From positions 62,001 through 126,000 of the forward strand of contig NZ_SAIS01000010.1 of assembly GCF_004360155.1 (NCBI RefSeq): a stretch of DNA of 64,000 nucleotides, read 5' to 3'. How positions within the stretch are numbered: position 1 is the first letter of the stretch; each line of letters begins with the position of its first letter. The position numbers were made by a program, and so were the translations under genes. This stretch comes from Paraglaciecola marina (GTDB lineage Bacteria > Pseudomonadota > Gammaproteobacteria > Enterobacterales > Alteromonadaceae). This document shows positions 41,790 through 51,994 of this stretch, piece by piece. The notes under the pieces were generated by a model that ran no database searches, was not told the DNA's origin, and saw only the letters and a list, made by a program, of their open reading frames with translations.

Positions 41790-43145
41790 CTACATTAATA
41801 ACCAAGTAGCCGTTCCTAGAAAGGCGAAAATACCTACTACATCGGTTATAGTTGTTAGAATTACACTACCGGCTAGGGCAGGATCTATTTTTAATTTTTT
41901 CATGATCATGGGTAAAGTCACGCCGGCTAGACCAGCGGCGATCATATTAATCATCATTGCAAAAGCTATGACAGCTCCTAACATGAAATCTTGCTTCCAA
42001 ATTGCTATGACTGACGCTATGAGTACGGCCCAAATAATGCCATTAAAAAAGCCAATGGCTAATTCTTTGCTAATCAACCATCTTGCATTAGCAGAGCTAA
42101 CATGGCCCAGCGCCATCCCCCTAATGACTAAGGTTAAGGTCTGATTGCCTGCCACACCGCCCATACTAGGTACGATAGTGTTTAGAATAGCTAGCACAGC
42201 TAATTGGCTTAAGGTTGCTTCAAACATATCACTGACTGCAGCAGCCATTAATGCCGTAAATAAATTTACGCCCAACCAAATAGAACGGCGCTGAGTACTT
42301 TTTATTACAGGGGCAAAGGTATCTTCTTCATCATCTAAACCTGCCATGCTCATCATAGAATGCTCAGCGTCTTCACGAATGATATCAACCACATCATCTA
42401 TGGTAATTCGACCTACCAGTTGATTGTTTTTATCCACTACCGGTGCTGACAGCCAATCATAACGTTCAAAAAGGTTAGCGACTTCGCCATCATCCATGTC
42501 CACAGGTATGGCTTCGGAATCTTTGATTAAGTCTTCTACGGGTGTATCGGGAGCGGCAGTAATTAGTTTGGTAATGGCAACGCCACCCATTAGTTTATCT
42601 TCGCGATTTACCACATATAGGGTATCTGTATGTTCAGGAATATTCCCCTTTAAACGCAAATACCTAAGGACTACATCAACATTTATTTTAGGCCTGAGCG
42701 TAATGGTATCTGTATTCATGATAAAGCCAGCAGTATCTTCACCATATGACAAACCTAATTCCGCTCTCTGCCTATCTTGTTCGTCCATGGCGGCTAAAAT
42801 ATCTTGAGATACAGCTTCTGGAAGGCCTCGCAAGGTATCAACAAGATCATCGGTATCCATTTCTTCTAATAGGTCAGATGCCATGTCGGGTTGCATGGTA
42901 TCTATAATGCCATTACGCACATCTTCGGCTAACTCTTCTAGTACATCACTATGTAAATCTGAGGAGATGAGTTGCCATATGTCTAAGCGGTTTCGACTTG
43001 GACTTGATTCCAATAGCAAAGCAATATCACAAGGTTGCAAACGCTGTAATAGTTTTGTGGCTAAATCGTTGTTCCCTTCTTGCAGTGCTTCATTGATTGC
43101 ATGTCTTTGGCTACGAACGCTTTTGGATTCAAAGGTATCTGGCAT
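41790..43145 (-). CDS. mgtE: Magnesium transporter MgtE
   Basis: A protein of about 451 residues. It has an N-terminal acidic helical domain (LEELAEDVRNGIIDTMQPDMASDLLEEMDTDD), a CBS pair (about 135-260) and five C-terminal helices. PSMGGVAGNQTLTLVIRGMALG is the selectivity-region motif of the family. Mg2+ binding to the N and CBS domains closes the channel. ATG 43145 is chosen; a TTG at 43166 is also in frame, and neither has a strong ribosome site. Confidence 0.9.
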   Translation of the reverse strand: MPDTFESKSVRSQRHAINEALQEGNNDLATKLLQRLQPCDIALLLESSPSRNRLDIWQLISSDLHSDVLEELAEDVRNGIIDTMQPDMASDLLEEMDTDDLVDTLRGLPEAVSQDILAAMDEQDRQRAELGLSYGEDTAGFIMNTDTITLRPKINVDVVLRYLRLKGNIPEHTDTLYVVNREDKLMGGVAITKLITAAPDTPVEDLIKDSEAIPVDMDDGEVANLFERYDWLSAPVVDKNNQLVGRITIDDVVDIIREDAEHSMMSMAGLDDEEDTFAPVIKSTQRRSIWLGVNLFTALMAAAVSDMFEATLSQLAVLAILNTIVPSMGGVAGNQTLTLVIRGMALGHVSSANARWLISKELAIGFFNGIIWAVLIASVIAIWKQDFMLGAVIAFAMMINMIAAGLAGVTLPMIMKKLKIDPALAGSVILTTITDVVGIFAFLGTATWLLM

Positions 43146-43416
43146 AGTTGATTTAAAATTCCCCAATGTAGAAGGTTGAAAGGACAGGCTGAAAATAAAG
43201 CGGCTCTGTAATAAATAGTTTAATTGATGAAGGTGTTCTGGTCAGCTGATATTTACGTTCTTTTCAAGTCAATTTGATGAACCTGACTAACTTTAGGTAA
43301 GATAAGAAAAACCTTGAGCAAAATAGTCGGGAGGGCGCAGCCTTATCATCACTTCTAATTTAAATTCACTCGCCATTCTTCTTTTTTATGTCTCTTTATT
43401 TTTTGTATCAGAAGCC

Positions 43417-44253
43417 ATGGGAGATGAAGCATCGAAAATTAATAAAAGTGTCAATGCTTTTGTTGCCCAGGATCCTGTTTCATTAGCCCAGTGGTATCAT
43501 TTAGATTCAAACATCTTGGATGAAACACGCGAGATAGGCGTTTATCTTCCTCCTTCTTATAAAGAGCAACCAGATAAAGATTACCCGGTTATATATCTAC
43601 TAGATGGAGATAAAACCAATTTACTTGGGATGAGTGCAATCGTGGAGTCTTTGAGTACTGATGCACTTGAAAAACAAGTTCCTGAGTTTATTGTTATAGC
43701 TATCCCTAATACTCATAGAGCCAGAGACTTAACTCCTACGGCTACGGATTTAATTTTTAAAGGTAAGGTATTAGCTAAAATTGAAGGCAGTGGTGGTGCT
43801 GACATTTTCCTAAACTTTTTAGAAACAGAGCTACTTCCAAAGATTGATTACACCTTTCGAACTACTGAGACCAAAGTATTGGTAGGAATGTCTTTTGGCG
43901 GTTTATTTGCTGGCCATGTTTTGCTTCATCGCCCTAAATTATTTTCCCATTATCTATTGGCCGACGCTACCTATGTTTGGGATGATAATTACTTGAACCG
44001 TATGCTGCATAAGTCTAAAAATCTATCTTCACACAAAGTAAAGGTATTTATGGCTTTAGCAAATAATGACCATATAGGGGCACATGGTGTTGCCAATCTA
44101 GCTTGGGGTAATGAGTTTTTTGATAATTTACAATCTCAAAGTAATGACACTTTTAATGTCTCGAAGCGCTATTTCCCAAATGAGCGACATGGTACTGTGA
44201 TGATGTTGGCTTGGTATCACGGCTTAATAGCTTTATTTAAAAAATCACCTTAA
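43417..44253 (+). CDS. Alpha/beta hydrolase (esterase D/IroE-like), possibly exported
   Basis: A 278-residue esterase with the nucleophile S159 in VGMSFGGLFAG, oxyanion region YPVIYLLDGD and a C-terminal His in NERHGTVMM. It resembles the putative-esterase family that includes esterase D and siderophore esterases. The frame continues upstream of ATG 43417 to a stop at 43324-43326. It encodes a signal-peptide-like stretch (LAILLFYVSLFFVSEA) but has no ATG, GTG or TTG there. A GGAGGG at 43330-43335 suggests a start near 43342-43348 at a near-cognate codon, which would make the enzyme periplasmic. Its stop is 2 bases from the convergent mscS-like gene. Confidence 0.75.
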   Translation: MGDEASKINKSVNAFVAQDPVSLAQWYHLDSNILDETREIGVYLPPSYKEQPDKDYPVIYLLDGDKTNLLGMSAIVESLSTDALEKQVPEFIVIAIPNTHRARDLTPTATDLIFKGKVLAKIEGSGGADIFLNFLETELLPKIDYTFRTTETKVLVGMSFGGLFAGHVLLHRPKLFSHYLLADATYVWDDNYLNRMLHKSKNLSSHKVKVFMALANNDHIGAHGVANLAWGNEFFDNLQSQSNDTFNVSKRYFPNERHGTVMMLAWYHGLIALFKKSP

Positions 44254-44255
44254 TT

Positions 44256-45293
44256 CTATTTGTCTTCGGGGAGTTCTACTACTTCTTTTAACTCACTGAC
44301 TTTATGCTTAAGCTGATCAATTTCTGCCTCAATAAGTTTGTGTTTTTCTTTTTCAGCATAAACTAGGCTTTCCTTTAGCTGTTCAATTTTTTGCAGCATA
44401 TCGAGTTTCTCTACTTCAATCTGCTGGGCTTGTTCAGCCTTATCAAACACCACATCTTCCGCTGTGGATTCACTTTTAACTTTTTTGAATGCTGGAGAGT
44501 GGGCTATTACCCTTTTAGCATCAGGACCAGCATGCTGACTAACAAAATTAGGAGACATAATTTCAATGTCGTTATCATGCAAACAATCTAACACATGGCG
44601 ATGAAAATTTGAGCGTGCGGTTAATAGATTTTTAATTTCGACCAATAAACCACTTACTTTGTAGCTAACTGAAAAGTCACCTAATTGGGTTACATGAACA
44701 AATGGATCTTCCAAACCGCATTGCTCAGCTGCTTGCATAAGTAACTCATCGATTCGGCTATGATGTAAATCGTAACCTAATGATAATTCGACCGATATAA
44801 TAGTTCCAGAGCGGCGAACAACACTCACTGCTTTATTAATCAACATACTATTGGGGATAGACACTAGCTCGCGAGATTCAGTTTGCACCTCACAGTCAAA
44901 TAAACCTAATTCAGTGACACGACCGAAGGTTTCGTCAATACGAATAAAGTCTCCAGTACGAAAGGGCTGTGTGAAGCGCATTAAAGAGCCAGCTACTAAA
45001 TTGCCAAAAATAGTAGTTGATGAAAATGCTAATAACCCAGACAAAACCAAACCAATCAAACTTAGGATTTGTAACTCTAAGTTTTCTTTCAAGGGTAATG
45101 AGATGACTACACAAATCAAACCCACAAGCATCAATAACAAGAGCACTAGTTGGCGGGTGAAGATGTTTTCATCACCTGTATGTTTGAGCTTATTGAACAT
45201 GAATTTTTGGCTTAACCAAGTCATACAGCCAAAAAAGCATAGGGTTACCAATACAGGTACCCAATCCATCAATAAATTATCACTCAAATCCAT
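44256..45293 (-). CDS. Small-conductance mechanosensitive channel (MscS family)
   Basis: A 345-residue protein. Three N-terminal helices are followed by the MscS pore-beta junction (LAFSSTTIFGNLVAGSLMRFTQPFRTGDFIRI) and the beta domain (IPNSMLINKAV). It differs from E. coli MscS by a C-terminal coiled coil rich in Glu/Lys (about residues 285-340, LDMLQKIEQLKESLVYAEKE). Such channels release osmolytes on hypo-osmotic shock. Confidence 0.87.
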   Translation of the reverse strand: MDLSDNLLMDWVPVLVTLCFFGCMTWLSQKFMFNKLKHTGDENIFTRQLVLLLLMLVGLICVVISLPLKENLELQILSLIGLVLSGLLAFSSTTIFGNLVAGSLMRFTQPFRTGDFIRIDETFGRVTELGLFDCEVQTESRELVSIPNSMLINKAVSVVRRSGTIISVELSLGYDLHHSRIDELLMQAAEQCGLEDPFVHVTQLGDFSVSYKVSGLLVEIKNLLTARSNFHRHVLDCLHDNDIEIMSPNFVSQHAGPDAKRVIAHSPAFKKVKSESTAEDVVFDKAEQAQQIEVEKLDMLQKIEQLKESLVYAEKEKHKLIEAEIDQLKHKVSELKEVVELPEDK

Positions 45294-45367
45294 AGTATCT
45301 CAGTCTTTCAATAGGAAGTTATTGCTTAAAATGCATCTTATCACCTTGCTATCGTGTATCTAGATAA

Positions 45368-45838
45368 TTACCAATGAATTTGCTCCAGTACCATATATAA
45401 ACAATCATCCATGGCAGCTTTCTCTGGATATTCGGCTATAGAAAAGCCAAGTTTACTATAAGCATTGATGGCTTTTGTGTTGTCTGAAAAAACAAATAGT
45501 GAGCAGGATTCAGTGTTTAAATCAGTCTTACCTAAGGTGATTAATTGCTTTATTAGGTGGGCGGCAATGGCTTTTCCTCGAAATTTTGGGTTAACCACTA
45601 ACCTTGCTAAGTGGCATTTTCCAAGCTTAAGGTAATATTGCCCAAATGCTAAAAATTCTTGTTCTTTAGACATCAACGCAAATGAATTTAAGGTATTGAT
45701 ATTTAAATCGCGTTTAAAATTAACTAAATTAAATGGGTAACTAAAATTAGGGCCTGCCCATGTCTTTAGTTCATCTTCATCTTTAAACCAAGACATTAAT
45801 TCAATAGTATTTTCTTCAGAAACATGGGTTAAATACAT
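45368..45838 (-). CDS. GNAT family N-acetyltransferase
   Basis: A 156-residue GNAT protein with the acetyl-CoA loop FRGKAIAAHLIKQLI (the Q/RxxGxG/A region) and the C-terminal strand-helix NTKAINAYSKLGFSIAEYPE. Substrate unknown. Monocistronic, between the MscS channel and the Trp-rich protein. Confidence 0.8.
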   Translation of the reverse strand: MYLTHVSEENTIELMSWFKDEDELKTWAGPNFSYPFNLVNFKRDLNINTLNSFALMSKEQEFLAFGQYYLKLGKCHLARLVVNPKFRGKAIAAHLIKQLITLGKTDLNTESCSLFVFSDNTKAINAYSKLGFSIAEYPEKAAMDDCLYMVLEQIHW

Positions 45839-45888
45839 AATCAGCCAATGGTTAGGTCAACTAAAATTAAGGTAGTTAGGAGTAGTAA

Positions 45889-46104
45889 TTATGATTTCCA
45901 ACCTTGTAACCAAACTTCTCGGTTTTTAAGCTGAGTCCAATCAATACTTTCAGATCGTTTTGATAAGATTGCTTCGATTAGGCAATGTATGAGGTTGCCA
46001 TTTTCATCAAACTCTACCTCTGTAATCAAGAAGTGTTTTTCTTTGTTTCTAGGCTTAACTGCAGTCCACTTACTATTGAGCAACTTTCTAGGATTAAGAT
46101 TCAT
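45889..46104 (-). CDS. TIGR02450 small tryptophan-rich protein
   Basis: A 71-residue protein. NPRKLLNSKWTAVKPRNKEKHFLITEVEFDENG and SIDWTQLKNREVWLQGW match the TIGR02450 family, with three or more tryptophans and alternating basic residues. Function unknown. Confidence 0.8.
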   Translation of the reverse strand: MNLNPRKLLNSKWTAVKPRNKEKHFLITEVEFDENGNLIHCLIEAILSKRSESIDWTQLKNREVWLQGWKS

Positions 46105-46155
46105 TACTTTAGATTTCCAATTACCTCTCCAATTAACAGGTGAGAAATTATACGT

Positions 46156-46431
46156 TTATTCATCTTCATTAAAACAAGTGGCGACTAATACCTCCACAGC
46201 ATCGAGGGCCTCTTTAGCATCTTTACCTTCGCTCACAAATCTAATTTCTTTACCTTGGTTTCCTTCGAGCATCATTAGGCCTAATACACTATTCGCTGAG
46301 GCTGTTTTCTCGCCTAAATGCAGGGTGATTTCTGCATCGAATTTATTGGTAAGTTGCACAAGTTGTGTGGCTGCTCTTGCATGTAATCCCAACTTATTCA
46401 CTATAAGTAGGTTTTTTTCAAATGTAGGCAT
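46156..46431 (-). CDS. ptsO: HPr-like phosphocarrier protein NPr
   Basis: A 91-residue HPr family protein with the phosphorylated H17 in LGLHARAATQ and the conserved Ser region ANSVLGLMML. In the nitrogen PTS it passes phosphate from PtsP to PtsN. It is 17 bases downstream of rapZ, in the order ptsN-rapZ-ptsO seen in E. coli (where it is npr). Confidence 0.93.
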   Translation of the reverse strand: MPTFEKNLLIVNKLGLHARAATQLVQLTNKFDAEITLHLGEKTASANSVLGLMMLEGNQGKEIRFVSEGKDAKEALDAVEVLVATCFNEDE

Positions 46432-46448
46432 AGCTGGTTTTCTCCAAC

Positions 46449-47294
46449 TTAACGATTAAGCTCACGATGTCTTATTTGAACATCTGGGTGAGAGTCGGTA
46501 AAGGTCTTGGCTAGCATTTCTGCTACATAAACTGAACGATGTTGGCCGCCAGTACATCCAATAGCAATAGTAACGTAACTGCGGTTATTACGTTCTAAAT
46601 GAGGTAACCAAGTAGATATCAGGTTTTGAATTTGCCAAATAAATTTAGTGACGATTGGTTGTGACCCCAAAAATATTTGTACAGGGGCATCCAAACCTGT
46701 GAGGTGTTTAAGGTCTGGTTCCCAATGTGGGTTGGGGAGAAAACGCCCATCAAACATATAGTCAGCGTCTTTTGGGGTACCGTGTTTAAATCCAAAAGAT
46801 TCAAATACTAAGACCAATCTAGAGCTTTTTTTACCTAAGATTCTTTCTCTTACTAGTTCAGCCAGCTGATGTATTGATAGTTGGTCTGTATCTAAATATA
46901 AATCGGCTCGTTCTGCTATTGGGGCAAGCAATTGGCTTTCAGCCTGAATAGCTGCAGATAACGATTTATTTTGCTTTGAAAGAGGGTGCAAGCGCCTAGT
47001 TTCACTAAAACGCTTTATTAGAATGTCATCACTGGCATCTAAATAAAGAATCGTCATATTCCAAGATGGTGGTAAGTAGTTGAGTATTTCTACTAATTCA
47101 TTTGGGTCTTTAGGTAAGTTTCGTACATCAATACTTACAGCAACTTGATCATATTCATCAACTACAGTGTGAATTAAGGTGGGCAGTAGATTAACTGGGA
47201 TGTTGTCTACACAGTAATAGCCTAAGTCTTCTAGGGAACGTAACACTACTGATTTACCTGAACCCGAACGGCCACTGATGATGATAAGTTTCAT
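46449..47294 (-). CDS. rapZ: RNase adapter protein RapZ
   Basis: A 281-residue P-loop protein with Walker A GRSGSGKS at 8-15 and the conserved C-terminal [14 protein letters not shown]. In E. coli RapZ presents the sRNA GlmZ to RNase E and so tunes GlmS synthesis. Its ATG shares one base with the ptsN stop (TAATG), indicating coupling. Confidence 0.95.
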   Translation of the reverse strand: MKLIIISGRSGSGKSVVLRSLEDLGYYCVDNIPVNLLPTLIHTVVDEYDQVAVSIDVRNLPKDPNELVEILNYLPPSWNMTILYLDASDDILIKRFSETRRLHPLSKQNKSLSAAIQAESQLLAPIAERADLYLDTDQLSIHQLAELVRERILGKKSSRLVLVFESFGFKHGTPKDADYMFDGRFLPNPHWEPDLKHLTGLDAPVQIFLGSQPIVTKFIWQIQNLISTWLPHLERNNRSYVTIAIGCTGGQHRSVYVAEMLAKTFTDSHPDVQIRHRELNR

Positions 47295-47737
47295 TATACT
47301 ATAGCCTTGAATAGTTCTTCATCTGAGGTTGCAGAACGCATCTTTTTTAAGGTTTCTTTGTTAGTGAGTTTTGCGGCTATCGCCGATAAGGTTCCTAAGT
47401 GTTCAGAAGCTTTTTCGGTTGGAACTAAAATCGCAAAAAACACATCGACAGGAGCGTTATCTATGGCTTCATAATCGATAGGAGTTTCACTAGTCACAAC
47501 TATGGCAATGACTTCTTCGAGGTTTTCAAGTCGCCCATGGGGTAAAGCAATACCATTACCAATTCCTGTGCTGCCCATTTTTTCTCGGCACATTAGGCTA
47601 GATAAAATGGTGGCCTGATCAATCTCTAATATGTGCTGAGTAGCAATATCACTGATACGTTCCAGAATTCTTTTTTTACTTGCACCCTGAACTGCACATA
47701 TGGTGCAGTCAGGGTGAAGGATATCTTTAATTTCCAT
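47294..47737 (-). CDS. ptsN: Nitrogen PTS EIIA protein
   Basis: A protein of about 147 residues with the phospho-His H67 in GIALPHGRL. It receives phosphate from NPr and regulates potassium and nitrogen metabolism. ATG 47737 is preferred over a GTG two codons earlier. It is part of the rpoN-hpf-ptsN-rapZ-ptsO operon. Confidence 0.94.
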   Translation of the reverse strand: MEIKDILHPDCTICAVQGASKKRILERISDIATQHILEIDQATILSSLMCREKMGSTGIGNGIALPHGRLENLEEVIAIVVTSETPIDYEAIDNAPVDVFFAILVPTEKASEHLGTLSAIAAKLTNKETLKKMRSATSDEELFKAIV

Positions 47738-47770
47738 TAGCACATTCTAATTATTGTCACGAATTTTAGA

Positions 47771-48058
47771 TTAGTGGCGTTGTTGCTTTTCCTTGTACTT
47801 TAACACCTGTCGATCGAGTTTATCTATTAATCCATCAATTGCTGCATACATATCTGTATGTTCTGAAGTGGCAAAGACCTCAGTACCACTGAGATGTAAT
47901 GTGGCTTCGGCTTTTTGGCTAAGTTTTTCTACATTTAAAATCACGTGTACATTATTAATGTGATCAAAATGTCGTTCTAATTTAGTGAATTTTGTGTCTA
48001 CGTAGTCCCTCAAAGAATCTGTAATATCTACATGATGACCGGTAAGGTTAATTTGCAT
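47771..48058 (-). CDS. hpf: Ribosome hibernation promoting factor
   Basis: A 95-residue short-form HPF: MQINLTGHHVDITDSLRDYV is the conserved start and YAAIDGLIDKLDRQVLKYKEK the C-terminal helix. It binds 70S ribosomes in stationary phase. It follows rpoN on the same strand. Confidence 0.94.
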   Translation of the reverse strand: MQINLTGHHVDITDSLRDYVDTKFTKLERHFDHINNVHVILNVEKLSQKAEATLHLSGTEVFATSEHTDMYAAIDGLIDKLDRQVLKYKEKQQRH

Positions 48059-48083
48059 ATCGCCTTTTCCTTCTTTAATTCGC

Positions 48084-49586
48084 CTATAACAGGCTCTTAC
48101 GTTGATTTGACGGGGGGATCATTAATGATTCCCGGTATTTTGCGATTGTTCGCCGTGCCACCATAATTCCTTGGTCGGCCAACAATTGAGCAATTTTACT
48201 ATCACTTAATGGTTTACTGGGCATTTCTGCTGCGACTAACTTCTTAATTAAAGCGCGTATAGCAGTAGAAGAACATTCGCCACCTGTTTCTGTGGCAACG
48301 TGGCTTGAGAAGAAGTATTTAAGCTCAAATATGCCGCGGGGAGTGTGCATATATTTTTGAGTAGTTACCCGTGAAATGGTGGATTCATGCATGTCGACCA
48401 TTTCGGCCACATCGTTTAATACCATAGGTTTCATCATTTCAGGGCCATGTTCAAAAAAGCCCATTTGTTGTTGTACTATACAGTTAGATACTTTCAGTAA
48501 GGTGTCGTTACGGCTTTCAACGCTTTTAATGAACCACTTGGCTTCCTGTAGGTGAGATCGTATAAACTGGCTGTCAGATGAGCTTTTGACACTTTTACTC
48601 ATGGCTGCATATTGCTGATTGACATTGAGCTTTGGCAAACTGTCTGGATTGAGCTCTACTGTCCAACGACCGTTCTTTTTGGCTACCGATACATCTGGAA
48701 TAACGTACTCTGACTCACCTGTTACTATGGCTGTGCCTGGTCTTGGGTTCAGGGTTTGTAATAAACGCATAGCTTCACGTAATTCGTCTTCTTTCATGCG
48801 AGTCTTACGCATTAAGGTACGATAATCTTTACTACCGATTAAATCACAGTAATCAGCAATCAACATTTTAGCTTCTTCTAGCCAAGGTGTGTCTGGTGCA
48901 AATTGTCTTAGTTGAATTAGCAGACATTCCTGTGCGCTACGTGCTCCAGACCCAATTGGGTCAAACATCTGGATACGCTTAAGTACAACTTCAACTTCAT
49001 CTAGTTCAATTTCTTCGTCATCCATACTTGCAAGTACTTCCTCAGTACTAATAGTTAGATAACCAGCTTCGTCTATGGAGTCGATAATTGCCATGGCTAT
49101 AGCTATGTCGGTTTCACTAAAGTGAGTTAAGCGCATTTGCCACAATAAATGATCTTGAATATTGTCTGTGGTTTCCCCTTGGAATATTTGATCGTCGTCG
49201 CTTATGGAGCCTGAGCTCGAAGAAGACGATGAAGGTGCTGGAGCAGATGATGCGCTGAGATACTCGTCCCAAGTGCTGTCTAGGGGCAAATCTTCTGGGA
49301 TGTCATTATTTTGTAGGGCATCGCCAGCTTCTACACTGTCAACGTTTACATCTTGTTGCTCGGCTGCTTTCTCAGCGCTATCAGCGGAGTGATTCGTCTC
49401 AAGAGCTTTATCGCCATTGGAGCTTTCGGGTTGCTCATCAACCTCAAGTAGTGGATTAGAATCAAGAGCTTCTTGAATTTCCGTCTGTAAATCCAAAGTA
49501 GACAGTTGCAACAGCTTAATGGCTTGCTGCAGCTGAGGTGTCATTGTGAGCTGTTGGCTAAATTTTAACTGTAAAGAGGGTTTCAT
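48084..49586 (-). CDS. rpoN: RNA polymerase sigma-54 factor
   Basis: A 500-residue sigma-54. The Gln/Leu-rich activator region I is [20 protein letters not shown] at the start. A variable acidic region II contains a serine run ([12 protein letters not shown]). The core-binding and HTH domains ([20 protein letters not shown]) and the RpoN box [10 protein letters not shown] near the C-terminus follow. It directs transcription from -24/-12 promoters with AAA+ activators. It precedes hpf and ptsN as in E. coli. Confidence 0.96.
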   Translation of the reverse strand: MKPSLQLKFSQQLTMTPQLQQAIKLLQLSTLDLQTEIQEALDSNPLLEVDEQPESSNGDKALETNHSADSAEKAAEQQDVNVDSVEAGDALQNNDIPEDLPLDSTWDEYLSASSAPAPSSSSSSSGSISDDDQIFQGETTDNIQDHLLWQMRLTHFSETDIAIAMAIIDSIDEAGYLTISTEEVLASMDDEEIELDEVEVVLKRIQMFDPIGSGARSAQECLLIQLRQFAPDTPWLEEAKMLIADYCDLIGSKDYRTLMRKTRMKEDELREAMRLLQTLNPRPGTAIVTGESEYVIPDVSVAKKNGRWTVELNPDSLPKLNVNQQYAAMSKSVKSSSDSQFIRSHLQEAKWFIKSVESRNDTLLKVSNCIVQQQMGFFEHGPEMMKPMVLNDVAEMVDMHESTISRVTTQKYMHTPRGIFELKYFFSSHVATETGGECSSTAIRALIKKLVAAEMPSKPLSDSKIAQLLADQGIMVARRTIAKYRESLMIPPSNQRKSLL

Positions 49587-49641
49587 TCACTTCTTATATT
49601 TAATGTAATGTATTTATCAGCCGCGTTAATTAATGTGTTAA

Positions 49642-50367
49642 CTATAGCCTGAATTGCTCACCTAGGTATACATCTCTTACACGTTGATTACTTAAAACTT
49701 CTTCCGCCGTACCCGACGCAATTAATTCTCCGTGACTAACAATGTAAGCTTTTTCGCATACATCTAAGGTTTCTCGCACATTGTGGTCTGTTATTAATAC
49801 ACCTAAACCACGATCTCGTAAATGTTGAATTATGACTTTAATATCGTTAACTGATATAGGATCAACACCTGCAAAGGGTTCATCCAGTAAGATGAAGTCT
49901 GGATCAGCCGCTAAGGCTCTAGCTATTTCAACTCGCCGCCTTTCACCACCAGATAGGCTCATACCTAAACTATTACGAATGTGATTGATATTAAACTCGT
50001 CGAGTAGAGCATCCGCTTGTTGTTCTCTTTGTTCTTTAGATAATTCTTTGCGAGTTTGTAGTATCGCCATTAAGTTTTGAAATACGGTTAACTTTCTAAA
50101 GATTGAGGCTTCTTGTGGAAGGTAACCTATACCTTGCCTAGCTCGAACATGCATGGGTTGCAGGGTTAATTCTTGTTGATCTATGTATATATCACCTTTG
50201 TCCAAAGGGACTAAGCCTACAATCATATAAAAAGTAGTGGTTTTTCCGGCACCGTTTGGTCCTAACAATCCCACTATTTGTCCCGTCGATACTTCAAGGC
50301 TTACATCTCTTACCACTTGGCGAGATTTGTATGACTTTGCTAAATGGCTAGCTTTTAATAGGGCCAT
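49642..50367 (-). CDS. lptB: LPS export ABC transporter ATPase LptB
   Basis: A 241-residue ATPase with Walker A GPNGAGKT, signature [15 protein letters not shown] and Walker [14 protein letters not shown]. It powers the LptB2FG extractor that removes LPS from the inner membrane. Its ATG overlaps the lptA stop by one base. Confidence 0.95.
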   Translation of the reverse strand: MALLKASHLAKSYKSRQVVRDVSLEVSTGQIVGLLGPNGAGKTTTFYMIVGLVPLDKGDIYIDQQELTLQPMHVRARQGIGYLPQEASIFRKLTVFQNLMAILQTRKELSKEQREQQADALLDEFNINHIRNSLGMSLSGGERRRVEIARALAADPDFILLDEPFAGVDPISVNDIKVIIQHLRDRGLGVLITDHNVRETLDVCEKAYIVSHGELIASGTAEEVLSNQRVRDVYLGEQFRL

Positions 50368-50915
50368 TAAGGTTGTTTATCCTGCTGTTTTTTCGTTTTA
50401 GTTTTTTCTTTAGTGACAGGTTGAAAGGTTGTGATTACAGGTACACTTCCTTTCTCATCACCTTGAGCAATAATTTGTTCAAGTTCCATATTGAACACGA
50501 TAGACTCGCCTTTTACGCTACTTGCGTTTTGTTCTATTTCGGCGCCACCAGATAAGGATAAAGCTCTGGTTTCTCTTTGATATTCAATTCTGTTTGCCTT
50601 GGCAGTAACTATACTGCCATCTTCTTGTTGTTGCGAATATTGGGCAGGTTTACCTTTGGCAATGAATATTTCTTTACCATCGCCGGCGCTTGCATCTATT
50701 TCTAACTCATCCGCTTTTAATTCTAAAGTACCTTGCTTGATGACAACATTGCCTTCATGAAATGCTTTTTTAGCTATACCGTCTGCTTGCTGGTACAAAG
50801 AAGACAACTCAATCTTCTGATTAAAGTCATCCTTGCCGGCTAGACACTGCGCCGAGAATATCGATGCCGCTATAAAGCTAGCGAGATGCAGAAGGTTGAT
50901 AAACGGTTTTGACAT
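50367..50915 (-). CDS. lptA: LPS transport periplasmic protein LptA
   Basis: A 182-residue protein with a signal peptide ([20 protein letters not shown]) and an OstA-type beta-jellyroll ([15 protein letters not shown]). It bridges LptC and LptD across the periplasm. The C-terminal tail is basic and Lys/Gln-rich. It overlaps the lptC end by 38 bases, as also happens in E. coli. Confidence 0.92.
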   Translation of the reverse strand: MSKPFINLLHLASFIAASIFSAQCLAGKDDFNQKIELSSLYQQADGIAKKAFHEGNVVIKQGTLELKADELEIDASAGDGKEIFIAKGKPAQYSQQQEDGSIVTAKANRIEYQRETRALSLSGGAEIEQNASSVKGESIVFNMELEQIIAQGDEKGSVPVITTFQPVTKEKTKTKKQQDKQP

Positions 50916-51444
50916 GATTAAGTAGCTCGTATCTTTGGGTTTCTAGGTTTGCGGTAAAGCCATTACTATTAATGACATAATTTGGACCAACAATTTCTAC
51001 AGCTTGATCTGAATACATGGTTTTGTCGGTTAAATTGACTTCAATAAAATTAGTACGAATAGTTTGCACATATCCTTCTTTATTTAAACTTGTCACTCTT
51101 ACATCTGTTTCGAATTGTAGTCTTTGATCCTCGTATAGCGTCCCTTCTTTTGCGTCGACTTGCCAAGAATGTAACGTTTGGGCATATAACAAATAACTTG
51201 GTTGCTTAAATAGTGTGAAGCCTAATAAGTCATAGTTTTCCATTTTTTCTGCATAGACTTGGTGATTAATTTGACCGGATTTATCATATAGCGTGCTTTT
51301 CATTTTTTGTGCTTGGTAGTTGGGGATCCAAGCTTCTTCAGTTTCCGGTAAATTTTGTTGTTTATCTTCTTTCAACCAACTAGGTAAGACGAGCCCCAAA
51401 GCTAAGCTAAACAACACTAAAATACATACAGTCAAACGACTCAT
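50878..51444 (-). CDS. lptC: LPS export protein LptC
   Basis: A 188-residue protein with an N-terminal membrane anchor (LTVCILVLFSLALGLVLPSWL) and a periplasmic jellyroll (NYQAQKMKSTLYDKSGQINHQVYAEKM split over the first strands). It takes LPS from LptB2FG to LptA. Its ATG overlaps the kdsC stop by 4 bases. Confidence 0.92.
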   Translation of the reverse strand: MSRLTVCILVLFSLALGLVLPSWLKEDKQQNLPETEEAWIPNYQAQKMKSTLYDKSGQINHQVYAEKMENYDLLGFTLFKQPSYLLYAQTLHSWQVDAKEGTLYEDQRLQFETDVRVTSLNKEGYVQTIRTNFIEVNLTDKTMYSDQAVEIVGPNYVINSNGFTANLETQRYELLNHVKTVYQPSASR

Positions 51445-51992
51445 ACACTAGCGCCATGAATATTGGTGAGTTGTCCTTTAGTTAATAGGATTAAATCGCA
51501 TATCTCTCTCACCGCACCAAATCCGCCTTTGGTGCGTGTTACGTAATGGGCCTTATTTGCAACTAATGGGTGGCCATCATTAACACAAACATTAAGCTTG
51601 GCAGTGTTAAACATACCTAGGTCAGGCATGTCGTCACCAATTGCGACTGTTTCGTCAGCAGTAATTGATAACTCTTTTTGCAACGCTTCTAGTGCAGGTT
51701 GTTTATCTTCACAGCCCTGCAATATATGTGTAACCCCTAACGCTGTCATTCTGTTTTCAACCATCTTTGAGCGGCGTCCGGTAATGACAACTACATGAAT
51801 ACCTACATTTAAGAGTGCTTTGACACCATAGCCATCACGGGTATGAAAAGCTTTTAACTCTTCACCGTTTTGTCCCATGTAAATACGTCCATCGGAGAAA
51901 ACGCCGTCGACATCACAGGCTAGTAATTTTATGGTAGACAGTTGCTCAAATAGTTGACTATTTAATTGTCCGTATGGGGTATCAATAGCCAT
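51441..51992 (-). CDS. kdsC: 3-deoxy-D-manno-octulosonate 8-phosphate phosphatase
   Basis: A 183-residue HAD phosphatase: the nucleophile motif DVDGVFSDG, motif II VITGRRS, Lys in CEDKQPALE and motif IV AIGDDMPDL. It releases phosphate from KDO-8-P in LPS synthesis. It is two bases downstream of kdsD. Confidence 0.95.
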   Translation of the reverse strand: MAIDTPYGQLNSQLFEQLSTIKLLACDVDGVFSDGRIYMGQNGEELKAFHTRDGYGVKALLNVGIHVVVITGRRSKMVENRMTALGVTHILQGCEDKQPALEALQKELSITADETVAIGDDMPDLGMFNTAKLNVCVNDGHPLVANKAHYVTRTKGGFGAVREICDLILLTKGQLTNIHGASV

Positions 51993-51994
51993 GA

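Noticed and set aside
50878-50915. 38-base overlap of lptC and lptA, first suspected to be a wrong start
   Set aside because: A comparable lptC-lptA overlap occurs in E. coli and the lptA signal peptide needs this start.
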